A DNA stretch of 64,000 nt, from assembly GCF_000227135.1 (NCBI RefSeq), contig NC_018255.1:444649-508648 (forward strand). Direction: 5' to 3'. Of the stretch, positions 22,426 to 31,183 are shown piece by piece. Numbering within the stretch: position 1 is the stretch's first letter; the number at the start of each line of letters is the position of its first letter. The DNA comes from Leishmania donovani. Its lineage: Eukaryota; Euglenozoa; Kinetoplastea; Trypanosomatida; Trypanosomatidae. Position numbers and translations under genes: made by a program. A model generated the notes under the pieces. That model searched no databases. It was not told the origin of the DNA and saw only the letters and a program-made list of their open reading frames with translations.

Positions 22426-22630
22426 CACGTGGTGGCGAGCCGCCTTCTCAATCATAAGCATCCCTCAAGCTTCATTCCGCAGTTTCCTTCTCCGTCGCTC
22501 TCATTCGCAAGTGCCCTGGACGTCGTCCGCTGCCGGTGCGCACTACTGTCCTTGCCCAGCCGTACTATCTCACTCTTCGCTGCCCTGGAGCGTCCCTGCG
22601 TTCTTATTGGTGGATGACGTCTTGTCACGC

Positions 22631-24988
22631 ATGCAGTATCATGTGCAGCTCGGCCTAGCACCCTCGTGCGCGGCGAGCGACTTCGACGGCGGTGATGGGG
22701 TCAGCGGTACCGCTTCTTCGCCGTCGCTCGTCGCATCGCCTTCTTCGACTTCAGCTCAAGCGAACTCATCGCCAGCCCACCACCGGGAAAGCGCCAGCGG
22801 TAGCGGTGTCGGCATCACCGTCGGCCAAGGTCTTTTGAGCGGTCGCCGCCTCGCTGTGCGACTGGCACCACCGTTGACATCAAGTGCAACCCCTGTAGCC
22901 CATGTCCCCGCTAGCGCCGCCGGAGGCATGAGAGGAGGTGCGAGCCATTGGCACTCAGGCGACAGCCTTTCCAGTGGTGCTCACCGTGGCATGTGCGCGT
23001 CCTCTTCTCACCATGCCGCATCCGAAATTCCGGCCTCGAAGACGAGCACCACCACCGGCAGAGTCAAAACCTCCTCGACCTACGGCAAAGGTATCGTCCG
23101 CATCAGCGAGCTTCGGCGGCAAGGGGTAACCTCCGTCGAATCAGGCCTGCGGCTGGCCACACTCGCAGGAGGCCGCTCGGTAGCCGCGACTACATCCACT
23201 CACGGAAGCGACGATGCTCATGGTGGTGCCAGCGAGGACGGAGAAGCCTTTTACGAGGCCTCGGCCCCGCATGCCGCGCCCTCGCAGCGGCGCACACGGC
23301 AGCGTGGCTCACCAACGCGGGCAGCCACCACTTCCGCATCTGTCTCGTCCTCGATACGTGCACGCGGTGGTCGTAGCGATCCAAGCACCAGGGGCAGTGC
23401 ACAACGTCGCGGCCGAGGGAGCAGTGGTGGCTCGCGGGCCTCCGCAGCGGTTACACTGCGCAGTGACGGACAGTTGTGTGACTACCGCTGGTTCACCGCG
23501 CGTGGGCGCCGCTGTTTTGTCTACGACGGCCGCACGTACAAAGGCTCTAGCGCCCATCGAATGTGGGAGAAGGTCAAGGGGGCGGCGCGGCAGCGTGGTG
23601 TGTTGCCGCCGCAGCAAGCCACGGCGGCGTCGCGCACATCGCATGCACCACGTGCTCGCGGAAGAGCAGATGCCAGCGTTGCCCACTCAATAGCAGCGGT
23701 GCACGCTACTGTGCCGCGTGTGCACCAGGCGTCCGCTCGCGCGCGCTCCGCAGCTGAGCACGTTCTTCTCCCACAGCAAACAAAACGGAGGTCGACCGCG
23801 GTATCCCCAGGACTGGTCGACGACGCGACCCGCACCGGGGTTCTCGCTACTTCACAGTTGTCGGGGGAGTGGCGCACCCTGATGGAGGAGCTTGGTATGA
23901 TGCCAGATGACGACAGGGGTGCGATGGCAAGCGGCAGAGAAGGGTGCCTCTTCAAAGTAGCGGGTGGAACGCAGCCTCCGGATGGTGCCGGATCGATCAG
24001 GCCGCCCTGCGCTCCACCGTGCCGTGCTAACCTCTCCGCGAGCAACGCAGCCACGGAGGATGTGATTGAAATCAGCGACAGTAACTCGACCAGCAACGAC
24101 ACGGACGGCTCTGACTCCGACACTTCTAGCACTCTGTCATCGACAGTGTCGCCCACTGGGGTGAGCGACGACGCTGACCGTGGGCAGCGTAAGGGCAACA
24201 CTGTTGCGGCTGGTGCCCCACTGCAGTGGCCCGCCACGTCCTACTTTAGCGACGCGAGCAGTGTGTGGTCTTCTGCGTCATCATCCACGACGTCACCTGC
24301 TCGGCCGCCATCGTCGACGTCGAGCAGCTCGCCGAGGCGGAAGCGAGGAAAGCAAGAGCGGTGCACGAAGCACCCTGTAGCCAGCACCACCACCACTGGT
24401 GCGCCGGCACGCCTTCGCAGATATCACGGGGTGCAGGTGGTGGAGCAGGACGGGTGGGTATACCCGGTGGATGTGTACGCATCGCAGCAGCAGCAACAGG
24501 GGCGGGAAGGTGGACAAGTGAGAGAGACAGCACCAGGCATAGCTTCTCATGGTGCCACTCTACCAGCTTCGATCGGGAACCGCACCGGTGTTAGCGGTGG
24601 CCGGCCGTCAGTGCCCTGTGGCGTCGATGACCTGCCCTTGGCTGATCTCTACAGAGAGGCGGTGACTACGCAAAGCAATGTGGCCCTCCCCCCACAACTC
24701 TCTGCTCCCGCGCTGCTGGCTGTACCCTTACCGTCTTCCAAGGCGTCTGCGGGGCTGTCTGTAGTGAGTGGGAGCGGCGCAGCTGTCCCGGTGCGATCTG
24801 CCGCTGTTTCAAGCGCGGCTCAGGGACGCCTTCTGAGCAGTTCCGTCGCACTCCAAAGCAACGTTGGTAGGGGTTGCGTCTCCGCGTTCTTGGGTGCTGA
24901 TGACAACCTCGACGACTTCAATACCACAGACCTTGCCGACATGTTCGTCACGGGAGAAGAAATCGGCGGGCTCCGCTACGATGGCTGA
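22631..24988 (+). CDS. Large disordered protein with SUMO-interaction-like motif
   Basis: Unrecognised 785-residue protein. I start it at ATG 22631; the frame runs further upstream to 22511 but without an ATG. Most of it is Ser/Ala/Gly/Arg-rich low complexity. A compact, probably folded segment lies at about 281-322 with DYRWFTARGRRCFVYDGRTY followed by KGSSAHRMWEKVKG, and a second short ordered motif at about 597-615 (YHGVQVVEQDGWVYPVDVY). At about 476-482 is DVIEISDS, followed by an acidic Ser/Asp/Thr-rich run: this fits the consensus of a SUMO-interacting motif (hydrophobic V/I-x-V/I-V/I plus acidic flank). The C-terminus is acidic (DDNLDDFNTTDLADMF). Basic clusters (RRKRGKQ near 573) could import it to the nucleus. 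A chromatin- or transcription-linked role is my inference; the folded segment could be a kinetoplastid-specific binding domain. Confidence 0.82.
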   Translation: MQYHVQLGLAPSCAASDFDGGDGVSGTASSPSLVASPSSTSAQANSSPAHHRESASGSGVGITVGQGLLSGRRLAVRLAPPLTSSATPVAHVPASAAGGMRGGASHWHSGDSLSSGAHRGMCASSSHHAASEIPASKTSTTTGRVKTSSTYGKGIVRISELRRQGVTSVESGLRLATLAGGRSVAATTSTHGSDDAHGGASEDGEAFYEASAPHAAPSQRRTRQRGSPTRAATTSASVSSSIRARGGRSDPSTRGSAQRRGRGSSGGSRASAAVTLRSDGQLCDYRWFTARGRRCFVYDGRTYKGSSAHRMWEKVKGAARQRGVLPPQQATAASRTSHAPRARGRADASVAHSIAAVHATVPRVHQASARARSAAEHVLLPQQTKRRSTAVSPGLVDDATRTGVLATSQLSGEWRTLMEELGMMPDDDRGAMASGREGCLFKVAGGTQPPDGAGSIRPPCAPPCRANLSASNAATEDVIEISDSNSTSNDTDGSDSDTSSTLSSTVSPTGVSDDADRGQRKGNTVAAGAPLQWPATSYFSDASSVWSSASSSTTSPARPPSSTSSSSPRRKRGKQERCTKHPVASTTTTGAPARLRRYHGVQVVEQDGWVYPVDVYASQQQQQGREGGQVRETAPGIASHGATLPASIGNRTGVSGGRPSVPCGVDDLPLADLYREAVTTQSNVALPPQLSAPALLAVPLPSSKASAGLSVVSGSGAAVPVRSAAVSSAAQGRLLSSSVALQSNVGRGCVSAFLGADDNLDDFNTTDLADMFVTGEEIGGLRYDG

Positions 24989-25713
24989 ACACGAATGAAG
25001 GTGAACCGTTCATCGCTCTCTCCAAGGCGGCCTGCCTCCCTTTCCGAGAGGGCGCCGCCTACGCCCACGAATGGAGTGCCCGACACTGGGAGCGACACTG
25101 GCACGAAAAGTAAACGCAAGAAAAAAAAAGGGATGCTGTGGATGGTCTGCACGGGGACGCTGTGAGGCTCATAGTGAGCGGAAACCTATTGAGGGTGGAC
25201 TCACTGACGGTGCGCGCGGTTCATGTGCAGGGGACGCAGCCTTTCCTCTACCGACGCACTGCCACCGCAACCTTACACGCTTTTTCCATGATTGCTAAGG
25301 ACCGCTGCGCAGAGCAGGTCGTCACTCACTGTGCTGGAGAGGACACACTTGCGGTGGCTCTCGTGTCAGTCGCGTCGTGCAAGGTGCGATGCTAAGCGGT
25401 CTAGTGAAGTGATGCCATCCGTGACTATTGCTGCATTTTCATCCCTATTTCCTTTTTTACCTGTTGCTGCCCCCTCTCCCTCCCCCTCTCTCTATCTTCA
25501 CGAGGCCAGCTTCTTTCAACTTCCTTTGCGTCCTCTCAGCCGCCACATTCGGACGTCATCAAAGACGTTCACACCCTCGGGCATCCCCAAGACACACACG
25601 CAGGGGGAAGAGGGAAGGGGGGGCACAGACGCCTGCGCCCACGCCCCTTCTTGCAATTTTTTTTTGTTTGCCGTGCGAAGGCACCCTTCTTGTGCCTGCG
25701 CATCTCGTACAAG
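24989..25713. other. Spacer between 22631 and FHA-WWE genes
   Basis: About 720 bases, no supported gene. A pyrimidine tract at about 25435-25500 ends in ACGAGG, giving a possible splice acceptor AG at 25503-25504, about 210 bases before ATG 25714. The open frames here start only with GTG/TTG. Confidence 0.55.
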
Positions 25714-27117
25714 ATGAGCATTTCCGCCACGGCGCCAGTGGGCAAGTGGGTGATTGTGCGCTCCGATCGCCTTGTCCTGTCGGTAGACAAGACCGACCAC
25801 GTGTACGTTGTTGGACGTGGGCGGCAACTGCCATCTGCTCAGCTGCTGTCGCACAAGTACGCGTCGCGGGAGCACCTGGCGGTGGTGTGGCACCCCCCTC
25901 ACCTCTACATGATCCAAGAGGGGAAGAACCCCTCCTTTCTGGGTGCAAGTTGCACACCCGTGCCTCGGTTGAATGACGCCGCTGCCGTCGAGTCAGACGA
26001 GAGCGCTCCGTCCTTGTGGCAGCGCGCGCCAGTGAGGTTTAGTGCAACGGCCGCCGCGAAGGAGGCCACAGCGCACCAGAGCGCAGGCGGCATCATCACG
26101 GTCGACGTTCCTCTGTGTGACCCACTGACGGTCACGCAGGCGCCTGATCGCCATGCGATCGACGCGGCGACCGTGCACTTCCCCGAGGAACTCGCTCTGC
26201 CAACGCTGACGGTCCGTTTTGAAGGAACGGAAGTCGCCCGCGAGGATGCTACAGCGGCAGCGACAACAAGGACAACCGCGGAGATGCTCGCTGTGCCGTC
26301 GGTCAGGGCCCTCGGCGGGGGTGACGATGATAACGATGAGCTTAGTGACGAGGAGAGGAAAGCGAGCCGTCCCTCTAATGGACGGACCGGGGGCGGCGAA
26401 GGCGCGGCGGCGGCCAATGGGAGTGGGAAGCCGGGGTGGCGTGGGCTGCTGGATGTGGCGCTTCAACAGCAGCAGCAGCAAGACATGTCGGACTCATCAC
26501 CGGCAGCGCAGGTAAAGGAAGCTCGATCGGAGTCACAGCGTTCTCTTGGAGCTGTCGCGCCATCTGCGCAGGCCCCGTTTGGCAGCGCATCGGAGAAGGC
26601 ACCTGCACCAGCCTGTGCTGATCCTGCGCCACACAAGCTGGGGATTTGGGAGTGGAAGAACCACATAGAAGGTAAGGGCAGTGACCCCATGCCGTGGCGC
26701 AAGTACAACCTCGCCGTGGCAGCACTGCTGGAGAAGGCGTATCAAGACACCTCGCTTGCAAAGATCAAGATCCCTGACTCGGCCATGTTTGGCAAGCCAG
26801 ATGCGAAGGGATACACGTACGGCGTGTGCTTCGCGGAGAAGGCGCTCGACGGGGCGATGATCCAGTATTCCCTAAAGGAGCCCAGCAAGTTCTGCGTGAT
26901 CCGTCGCACTGGCGGTCCTCCAGTGGACCGGAAGCGCGCGAAGAAGGCGCACGTCATTGCGTCGCCGCCATCGTCAGAAGATAGCGAGAGCAACAGCGAG
27001 GATAGCTGCAGCGATGACTCTGAAGCGGAGGAAAGTGCGATCTCCTCTTCCTTGTCTATCAACAGCAGCACTAGTAGCGACGGAACGCCCCCAAAGAAGA
27101 GGCGGCGTCCCTACTAG
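25714..27117 (+). CDS. FHA-like plus WWE-like domain nuclear protein
   Basis: A 467-residue protein combining two modules linked by a long disordered region. N-terminal residues about 8-70 look like an FHA phosphothreonine-binding domain: a strand-rich start, VVGRGRQLPS, and ASREHLAVVW, which matches the GR...SRxH core of FHA domains. Residues about 305-385 look like a WWE domain: LGIWEWKNHIEG, then PWRKYNLAVAALLEKAYQD, matching the W-E-W and W-x-x-Y...LE-AY pattern; in other proteins WWE domains bind poly(ADP-ribose) or its subunits. Between them is an acidic/Ala-Gly-rich linker with a Gln run near 252. The tail is Ser/Asp/Glu-rich and ends in a basic KKRRRPY, a likely nuclear signal. FHA plus ADP-ribose reading suggests DNA-damage signalling. 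Domain calls are by eye; the FHA is convincing in motif but short of family-level proof. Confidence 0.8.
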   Translation: MSISATAPVGKWVIVRSDRLVLSVDKTDHVYVVGRGRQLPSAQLLSHKYASREHLAVVWHPPHLYMIQEGKNPSFLGASCTPVPRLNDAAAVESDESAPSLWQRAPVRFSATAAAKEATAHQSAGGIITVDVPLCDPLTVTQAPDRHAIDAATVHFPEELALPTLTVRFEGTEVAREDATAAATTRTTAEMLAVPSVRALGGGDDDNDELSDEERKASRPSNGRTGGGEGAAAANGSGKPGWRGLLDVALQQQQQQDMSDSSPAAQVKEARSESQRSLGAVAPSAQAPFGSASEKAPAPACADPAPHKLGIWEWKNHIEGKGSDPMPWRKYNLAVAALLEKAYQDTSLAKIKIPDSAMFGKPDAKGYTYGVCFAEKALDGAMIQYSLKEPSKFCVIRRTGGPPVDRKRAKKAHVIASPPSSEDSESNSEDSCSDDSEAEESAISSSLSINSSTSSDGTPPKKRRRPY

Positions 27118-27838
27118 GCGCCCGAGCCACGTGCGCATGTATGAGCACGCGCCAGCCTCTGTATAGCGAGCAAGAGACTTCTTGGCGCGCCCTCTCTCCC
27201 CCCCCTTCCCGCTCTCCCACACCACCGGTCACTGGGCGGCGCACATTTCGCTGTGTTCAACGTGGGTTCTCCGTGGACGTGTGCGTGTGGTTGTGCGTAC
27301 CCCTTTGCTGACCAGGCAGACGTGTGGTGCAGTGGCTCCCTGTGATCGATGTGCGTTGCGTCTGGATTAAGCTTCCGTTTGTTAGACTGTTGCCGTTATG
27401 CTTTACCGGCGGCTTCTCTTCACCTCCCCCTCCCTTCTGAAGAGGTTCACAGATGAGGACAAGAAAGCAGCTGGTCAGAGGACACTGGTGGTGGTGGGGA
27501 GATCGTGTATGGCGTGGAGGCAGGATAAAGGGCAGCCAACCCGTTCTCCGAACGCGTAGAGGTGGTGGCAGAGACGGCCATTGCACACCCTCCTCCCCAT
27601 GCCGCCTCTTCTACTCGTTTTACTCTACGCGCGCGTAACATCGGGCGGCCACGTGTATGCTGACATGTCTTGTCTGTCCTCCTCGCGTCACGCTTGAGCT
27701 TTCCTTGCCCTGTGTCACCTCTTCGTTTCTTTGGCTGGTCATGGAGGCCATCGAGCTGGCCATGCCAACTAAAAGCGTGAAGCACGCCCATCCTGTACTT
27801 CATTTTTGCCAGAGAAGCATAGTGCCGGCGTCGTCGTC
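27118..27838. other. Spacer between FHA-WWE gene and mini-protein
   Basis: About 720 bases with no supported gene. C/T-rich patches at 27193-27225 and 27420-27436. The last 30 bases before 27811 (CCTGTACTTCATTTTTGCC) form the pyrimidine tract of the next gene. Confidence 0.55.
27811..27812 (+). promoter_or_regulatory. Predicted trans-splice acceptor AG for mini-protein
   Basis: AG directly after CTTCATTTTTGCC, 27 bases before ATG 27839. A short clean leader like this supports the small gene downstream. Confidence 0.5.
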
Positions 27839-28018
27839 ATGGCGTTGTTCTCCGGCGTGTCTTTCAAGGTGGCGACGTGGCGGCTTTCCCATGACGCCTC
27901 TCCGAAGCTGCCGCACACCAACGACTTTTTCCAGGTTGGACGACACACACGACATGCTGCTCTGTTAGCTGCCCTCCTCGGCCTCCCTCTTTTTCTTACC
28001 CTCTTCCTCAGCAGGTGA
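27839..28018 (+). CDS. 59-residue single-TM mini-protein
   Basis: A short gene that length filters would miss. The 59-residue product starts MALFSGVSFKVATWRLSHD, continues with a polar stretch (SPKLPHTNDFFQVGRHTRH) and ends with one hydrophobic helix (about 40-57, AALLAALLGLPLFLTLFL) and SR. Third codon positions are mostly G/C until the hydrophobic end. A convincing pyrimidine tract and AG lie just upstream. The layout (short soluble N-terminus, one C-terminal helix, basic residues before it) resembles small subunits of mitochondrial respiratory complexes or tail-anchored proteins. That is inference; I know no named homologue. Confidence 0.55.
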   Translation: MALFSGVSFKVATWRLSHDASPKLPHTNDFFQVGRHTRHAALLAALLGLPLFLTLFLSR

Positions 28019-28258
28019 CTCCTTCGATCTTGGAGTCCTGCAACCGGATTGACGGCAATGCTTGATGATCTGAACTTCTCTCCCGCACCCCCCCCCTCGA
28101 CATCCATATCTATTCTGCTCCACGCGCATGGGCCCTACCTCCCTGCCTTACCCTCCGCCGCCCCGGTGTTGACTACAGTGGTGTCCGTTATACGTCCTCC
28201 ACGCGCTACGGTCATTTTCTTAAGCCCTGACTGTAGAGACGCTGCACGTTGAGGCCGG

Positions 28259-29500
28259 ATGGCAGCCCTTTTTCAAGTCACGGCACGCCGGGTCAGCACC
28301 CCGGCTGGCATCGCACCATGCCAGCTGGGGGAGTCCCCCACCTGGGACGAGGCGCACCAAGCTCTGTGGTGGGTCGACATCCTTGGCGAGGCCCTGTACG
28401 TTGGCCAGCCGGCGCCAGGCAGCATGTGTGATTTCGACCGCGTCGCCGTGCTGCCGCTACCCGGGCACCGCCCTGGGTTCATCGTGCACACCGCTCCAGG
28501 AGATGCCTCTGGCACGGGAAAGCCAGGGGCGCACAGCGCCGCTCCGTACCATGCCGTGTGGGGCTCGCAGAAGGGGCTGTACTACACCTCATATTCTACA
28601 ACTTTGCCGTGGCGCATCTCGGGACAGACGTGCCGGCCGCCCAAGCTGCGCGCCTTGACGCCGGTATCGCACTATCAGATAGCCCGCTTTCCTCAGTCGC
28701 TTTTTCAACTACAGGGGGGCCGTGTCTACCGCTTCAACGACGGCAAAGTCGGGCCGGACAACTCTCTTTGGTGCGGTGGCATCATGGAGCGCACAGACAG
28801 CTTTCCTAGGCGCGACCTGGGGTGTGGCTCCCTGATGCGGTGGGTCGCCGAAAGCCCCGCAAAGGCATTGTCCTCCTCCTCGCCCTCTGTCACGAGTAAT
28901 GGCTTTTCGGTTGAGGTGCCTAACGTGACCGTGTCGAACGGGATAGGGTGGTCCCCGGCTGGGGATGTCTTGTACCACGTTGACACGCCTGCCGCCGTGA
29001 TTCGTGCATACCCGTACCAAGCTGTGCCCCCTGCGGACGGTCCCGAAAGGGGCCACCACCACGAAGGCAGGACAAGGGATGCGGGGTACGTGTACTGGGC
29101 GCTGCCCAGTTCCCTGAGAGAGCGGGGTGCCACGCTTGACGGGCTGTGCGTGGACGCGTCGGGGGCGGTGTGGGTGGCGCTGGCGGGCATCGGCGAGGTG
29201 GTGCGCCTGCAGGACCGCAATGTCGGCGCCACAGTTGCTGAGCGGATTGCTATTACGGGCGTTGTCAAGCTGCCGGAGGTAGCACTGTGCACGAGCTGCT
29301 GTTTTGGCGACGCCGACCTCACCACGCTCTACATCACCACCGCGCGTGGCACCTCGAAGGAGGCGGCGGCGTCCTGCAAGCAGGAGGGCGCAGGATGGAT
29401 TTATGCGGCAAACATGAAAGGAATTGCGAAGGGCATGCCTGCCTCGCGGCTACGCCTGCCCGAGTCCAGTCTCTCATCCCTGCAACAGCATCACCTGTAG
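28259..29500 (+). CDS. SMP-30/gluconolactonase/regucalcin-like protein
   Basis: A 413-residue six-bladed beta-propeller of the SMP-30 family, metal-dependent lactonases that open sugar lactones such as gluconolactone. Visible family marks: E25 in LGESPTWDEAHQALWWVDI (the metal-binding glutamate of the first blade), N227 in VSNGIGWSPAGDVLYHVDT (metal/substrate asparagine followed by the typical SPDG-like loop) and D294 in LDGLCVDASGAVWVAL (metal/catalytic aspartate). The family is usually about 300 residues; the extra length comes from inserts near 75-100, 145-200 (Ser-rich) and 250-265. No signal peptide is seen, so cytosolic location is likely. The substrate cannot be told from sequence; trypanosomatids have pentose-phosphate and ascorbate-type lactones as candidates. 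Confidence 0.9.
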   Translation: MAALFQVTARRVSTPAGIAPCQLGESPTWDEAHQALWWVDILGEALYVGQPAPGSMCDFDRVAVLPLPGHRPGFIVHTAPGDASGTGKPGAHSAAPYHAVWGSQKGLYYTSYSTTLPWRISGQTCRPPKLRALTPVSHYQIARFPQSLFQLQGGRVYRFNDGKVGPDNSLWCGGIMERTDSFPRRDLGCGSLMRWVAESPAKALSSSSPSVTSNGFSVEVPNVTVSNGIGWSPAGDVLYHVDTPAAVIRAYPYQAVPPADGPERGHHHEGRTRDAGYVYWALPSSLRERGATLDGLCVDASGAVWVALAGIGEVVRLQDRNVGATVAERIAITGVVKLPEVALCTSCCFGDADLTTLYITTARGTSKEAAASCKQEGAGWIYAANMKGIAKGMPASRLRLPESSLSSLQQHHL

Positions 29501-31183
29501 CGCGTGTATGGGGCTGCGCGCATGCAGCCGTCGTTTCTCCACACAGGCACGCGTGCCTTCCCCCGTCATGCTTGTTTCGTGATGGGCACATGTCGAATGC
29601 CAACTGTACTTCTATGCTCTCTCCCTCTATTTGGATGACGCTCGCACAGTGGTGCGTGGCCGTAGCTCAAGTCCACAAGAAGAGTTCACTGAACACAAGC
29701 ACGCACGTATCGCCAAGCTCCGAACTGTGACGAAGGGAGGCGCTGTCATGGTCGTTTCCGTGAAGGCTCACAGACTTTCACAGAGGGTGATTTCGTCTCA
29801 ACTGTGCTCTCAAGGAATGCATGAGAGAAGAAATCGAGGTAGCGTTGCGTTAAGCCTCTCACCCACCCACCCACCCCCGCCGATTGCGCGCTAATCTGTA
29901 AGCAAAGAGAAGGGCTGCGTAGATGGTGATCCGCGCGCGTGCTATTGAGATGGCGATGCGCATCACAGTTGTGCTTCCGTCTGTTTCGAGTATTTCCTTT
30001 CTTCTTTCCTCCCCTCGTTGCCCTTTGCCTACCACGACCACTACCACCACCACACATGGACCTTGATGCTTGCGCGTCCACACGTGCCGTACATCGCTCG
30101 TGCCCCCCTCCCCTCTTGGGCCCTCCCTGGTCACTTCGCGCAGGTGCCCTCATCTTTGACCTCTAAAGCAAGTGCGCCTGCTCCCCCTCTCCCCTTGTGC
30201 TCATCCCCTCATCCTTTCCGTTTGGATTTCGCGTGTGTGTGTGTGTGTTGGAGGTGCGTGTGCGTTTTGGCGCTTTTGTTTCGCGCGTGCCCACCCCCTA
30301 ACTGGCTGTGTGTTCCGGTTCCTCGATCATCGCCGCAGCGCGTCGTCTCTCTCTCTCTCTCTTTCTCGTCTCTTGTTTGCTGTCCTTGACTCCTTTTTTC
30401 ATCTTCCTCGCCCCTTCCACGCCTTCTTCTTGTCGAGTTCAGCGCCAGATCATTGGGGCCCTTCGTTTCCCAAGTTTTCAGCAAGTACTGTTGTGAAGGG
30501 TGACAAAAGGCGAACGACGGAAACAGCTGAACGGGGTCGTGTTAGACTCAAACAAAAAGGCAGAGAGAGAACAAGAGACAGAGCACCGCCGCGCCTCAGA
30601 GGCAACGGGTCAAAAGGGGAACCAGTAAACAACACACAGCGGAATGCCAGGTGCGCACTTACGTGCTAAGTCGCGTTGGTAGTCTCCGGTGTGTGCTTGT
30701 GTGATTCTCAGCCGCCCGCTTCTCTCTCCCCTCCCTCGCGCACGTTCTTTCTTGGCTTCTCTACCTCCCTCCTCTCTTTCTCCTTTTGTTTCGGCTTTCT
30801 TTTCCTTATTGTAGTAGAGGTCGTTTCTCAGCCACTTCTCTCGGGTCTTATGCGCAGCAGCACACACGTCCACACGCACACACCTCTCTCCTCCTCCCCC
30901 CTCCCCCTCCCTCTTTCTCTCTCCGCAAGCAAAAACAAAAGTAAGCGTAAAGGCAACAAAAGGAAGGACGGAAAGACGGAAGAGGTGCACCACCCCGTTC
31001 ACAGCGCACTCAGCAACGAACGGAAGAACAAAACAGCCGAGCCGCTCGTGCACTGTGCGCTAACCGCTGTCGCCTCTCTGCGTCTTGTAGCCGGCAAGAG
31101 AGAGGCAGCGACGACACTCCCCACACGTTTATATCTGGCCTCGTCGGCTAGTCCCCAACCCCCTCCCTCGTTCGACTGTAGCC
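29501..31183. other. Spacer between SMP-30 and P450 reductase
   Basis: About 1.7 kb, no supported gene. A (CCCA)n-like run at 29860-29878, a short (TG)n at 30232-30248, (CT)n at 30349-30364, and long pyrimidine-rich stretches at 30350-30430, 30715-30800 and 30885-30925 followed by an A-rich segment. The probable splice acceptor is at 31089-31090. Confidence 0.6.
31089..31090 (+). promoter_or_regulatory. Predicted trans-splice acceptor AG for P450 reductase
   Basis: AG at the end of the pyrimidine-rich CGCCTCTCTGCGTCTTGTAG, 93 bases before ATG 31184. A second AG lies only three bases before the ATG (31179-31180). Confidence 0.45.

Larger units (their letters stand above)
17668..22630. other. 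5 kb microsatellite-rich spacer after BiP
   Basis: The longest gene-poor stretch in the window. It is full of simple repeats: (CA)n at 18150-18177, 19351-19389 and 20258-20281, (TG)9 at 20463-20480, (TG)n at 21056-21075, (CT)n near 18798-18813, (AT)8 at 22409-22425, and many A and T homopolymers. Long open frames inside it, such as 18016-19125, encode only Cys/Val/Ser/Phe repeats from TG/CT-rich DNA and are not genes. One weak small open frame (21777-22133) is listed separately. The last 400 bases are pyrimidine-rich, as expected upstream of the gene at 22631. Part of it is presumably the BiP 3' UTR. Confidence 0.65.
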
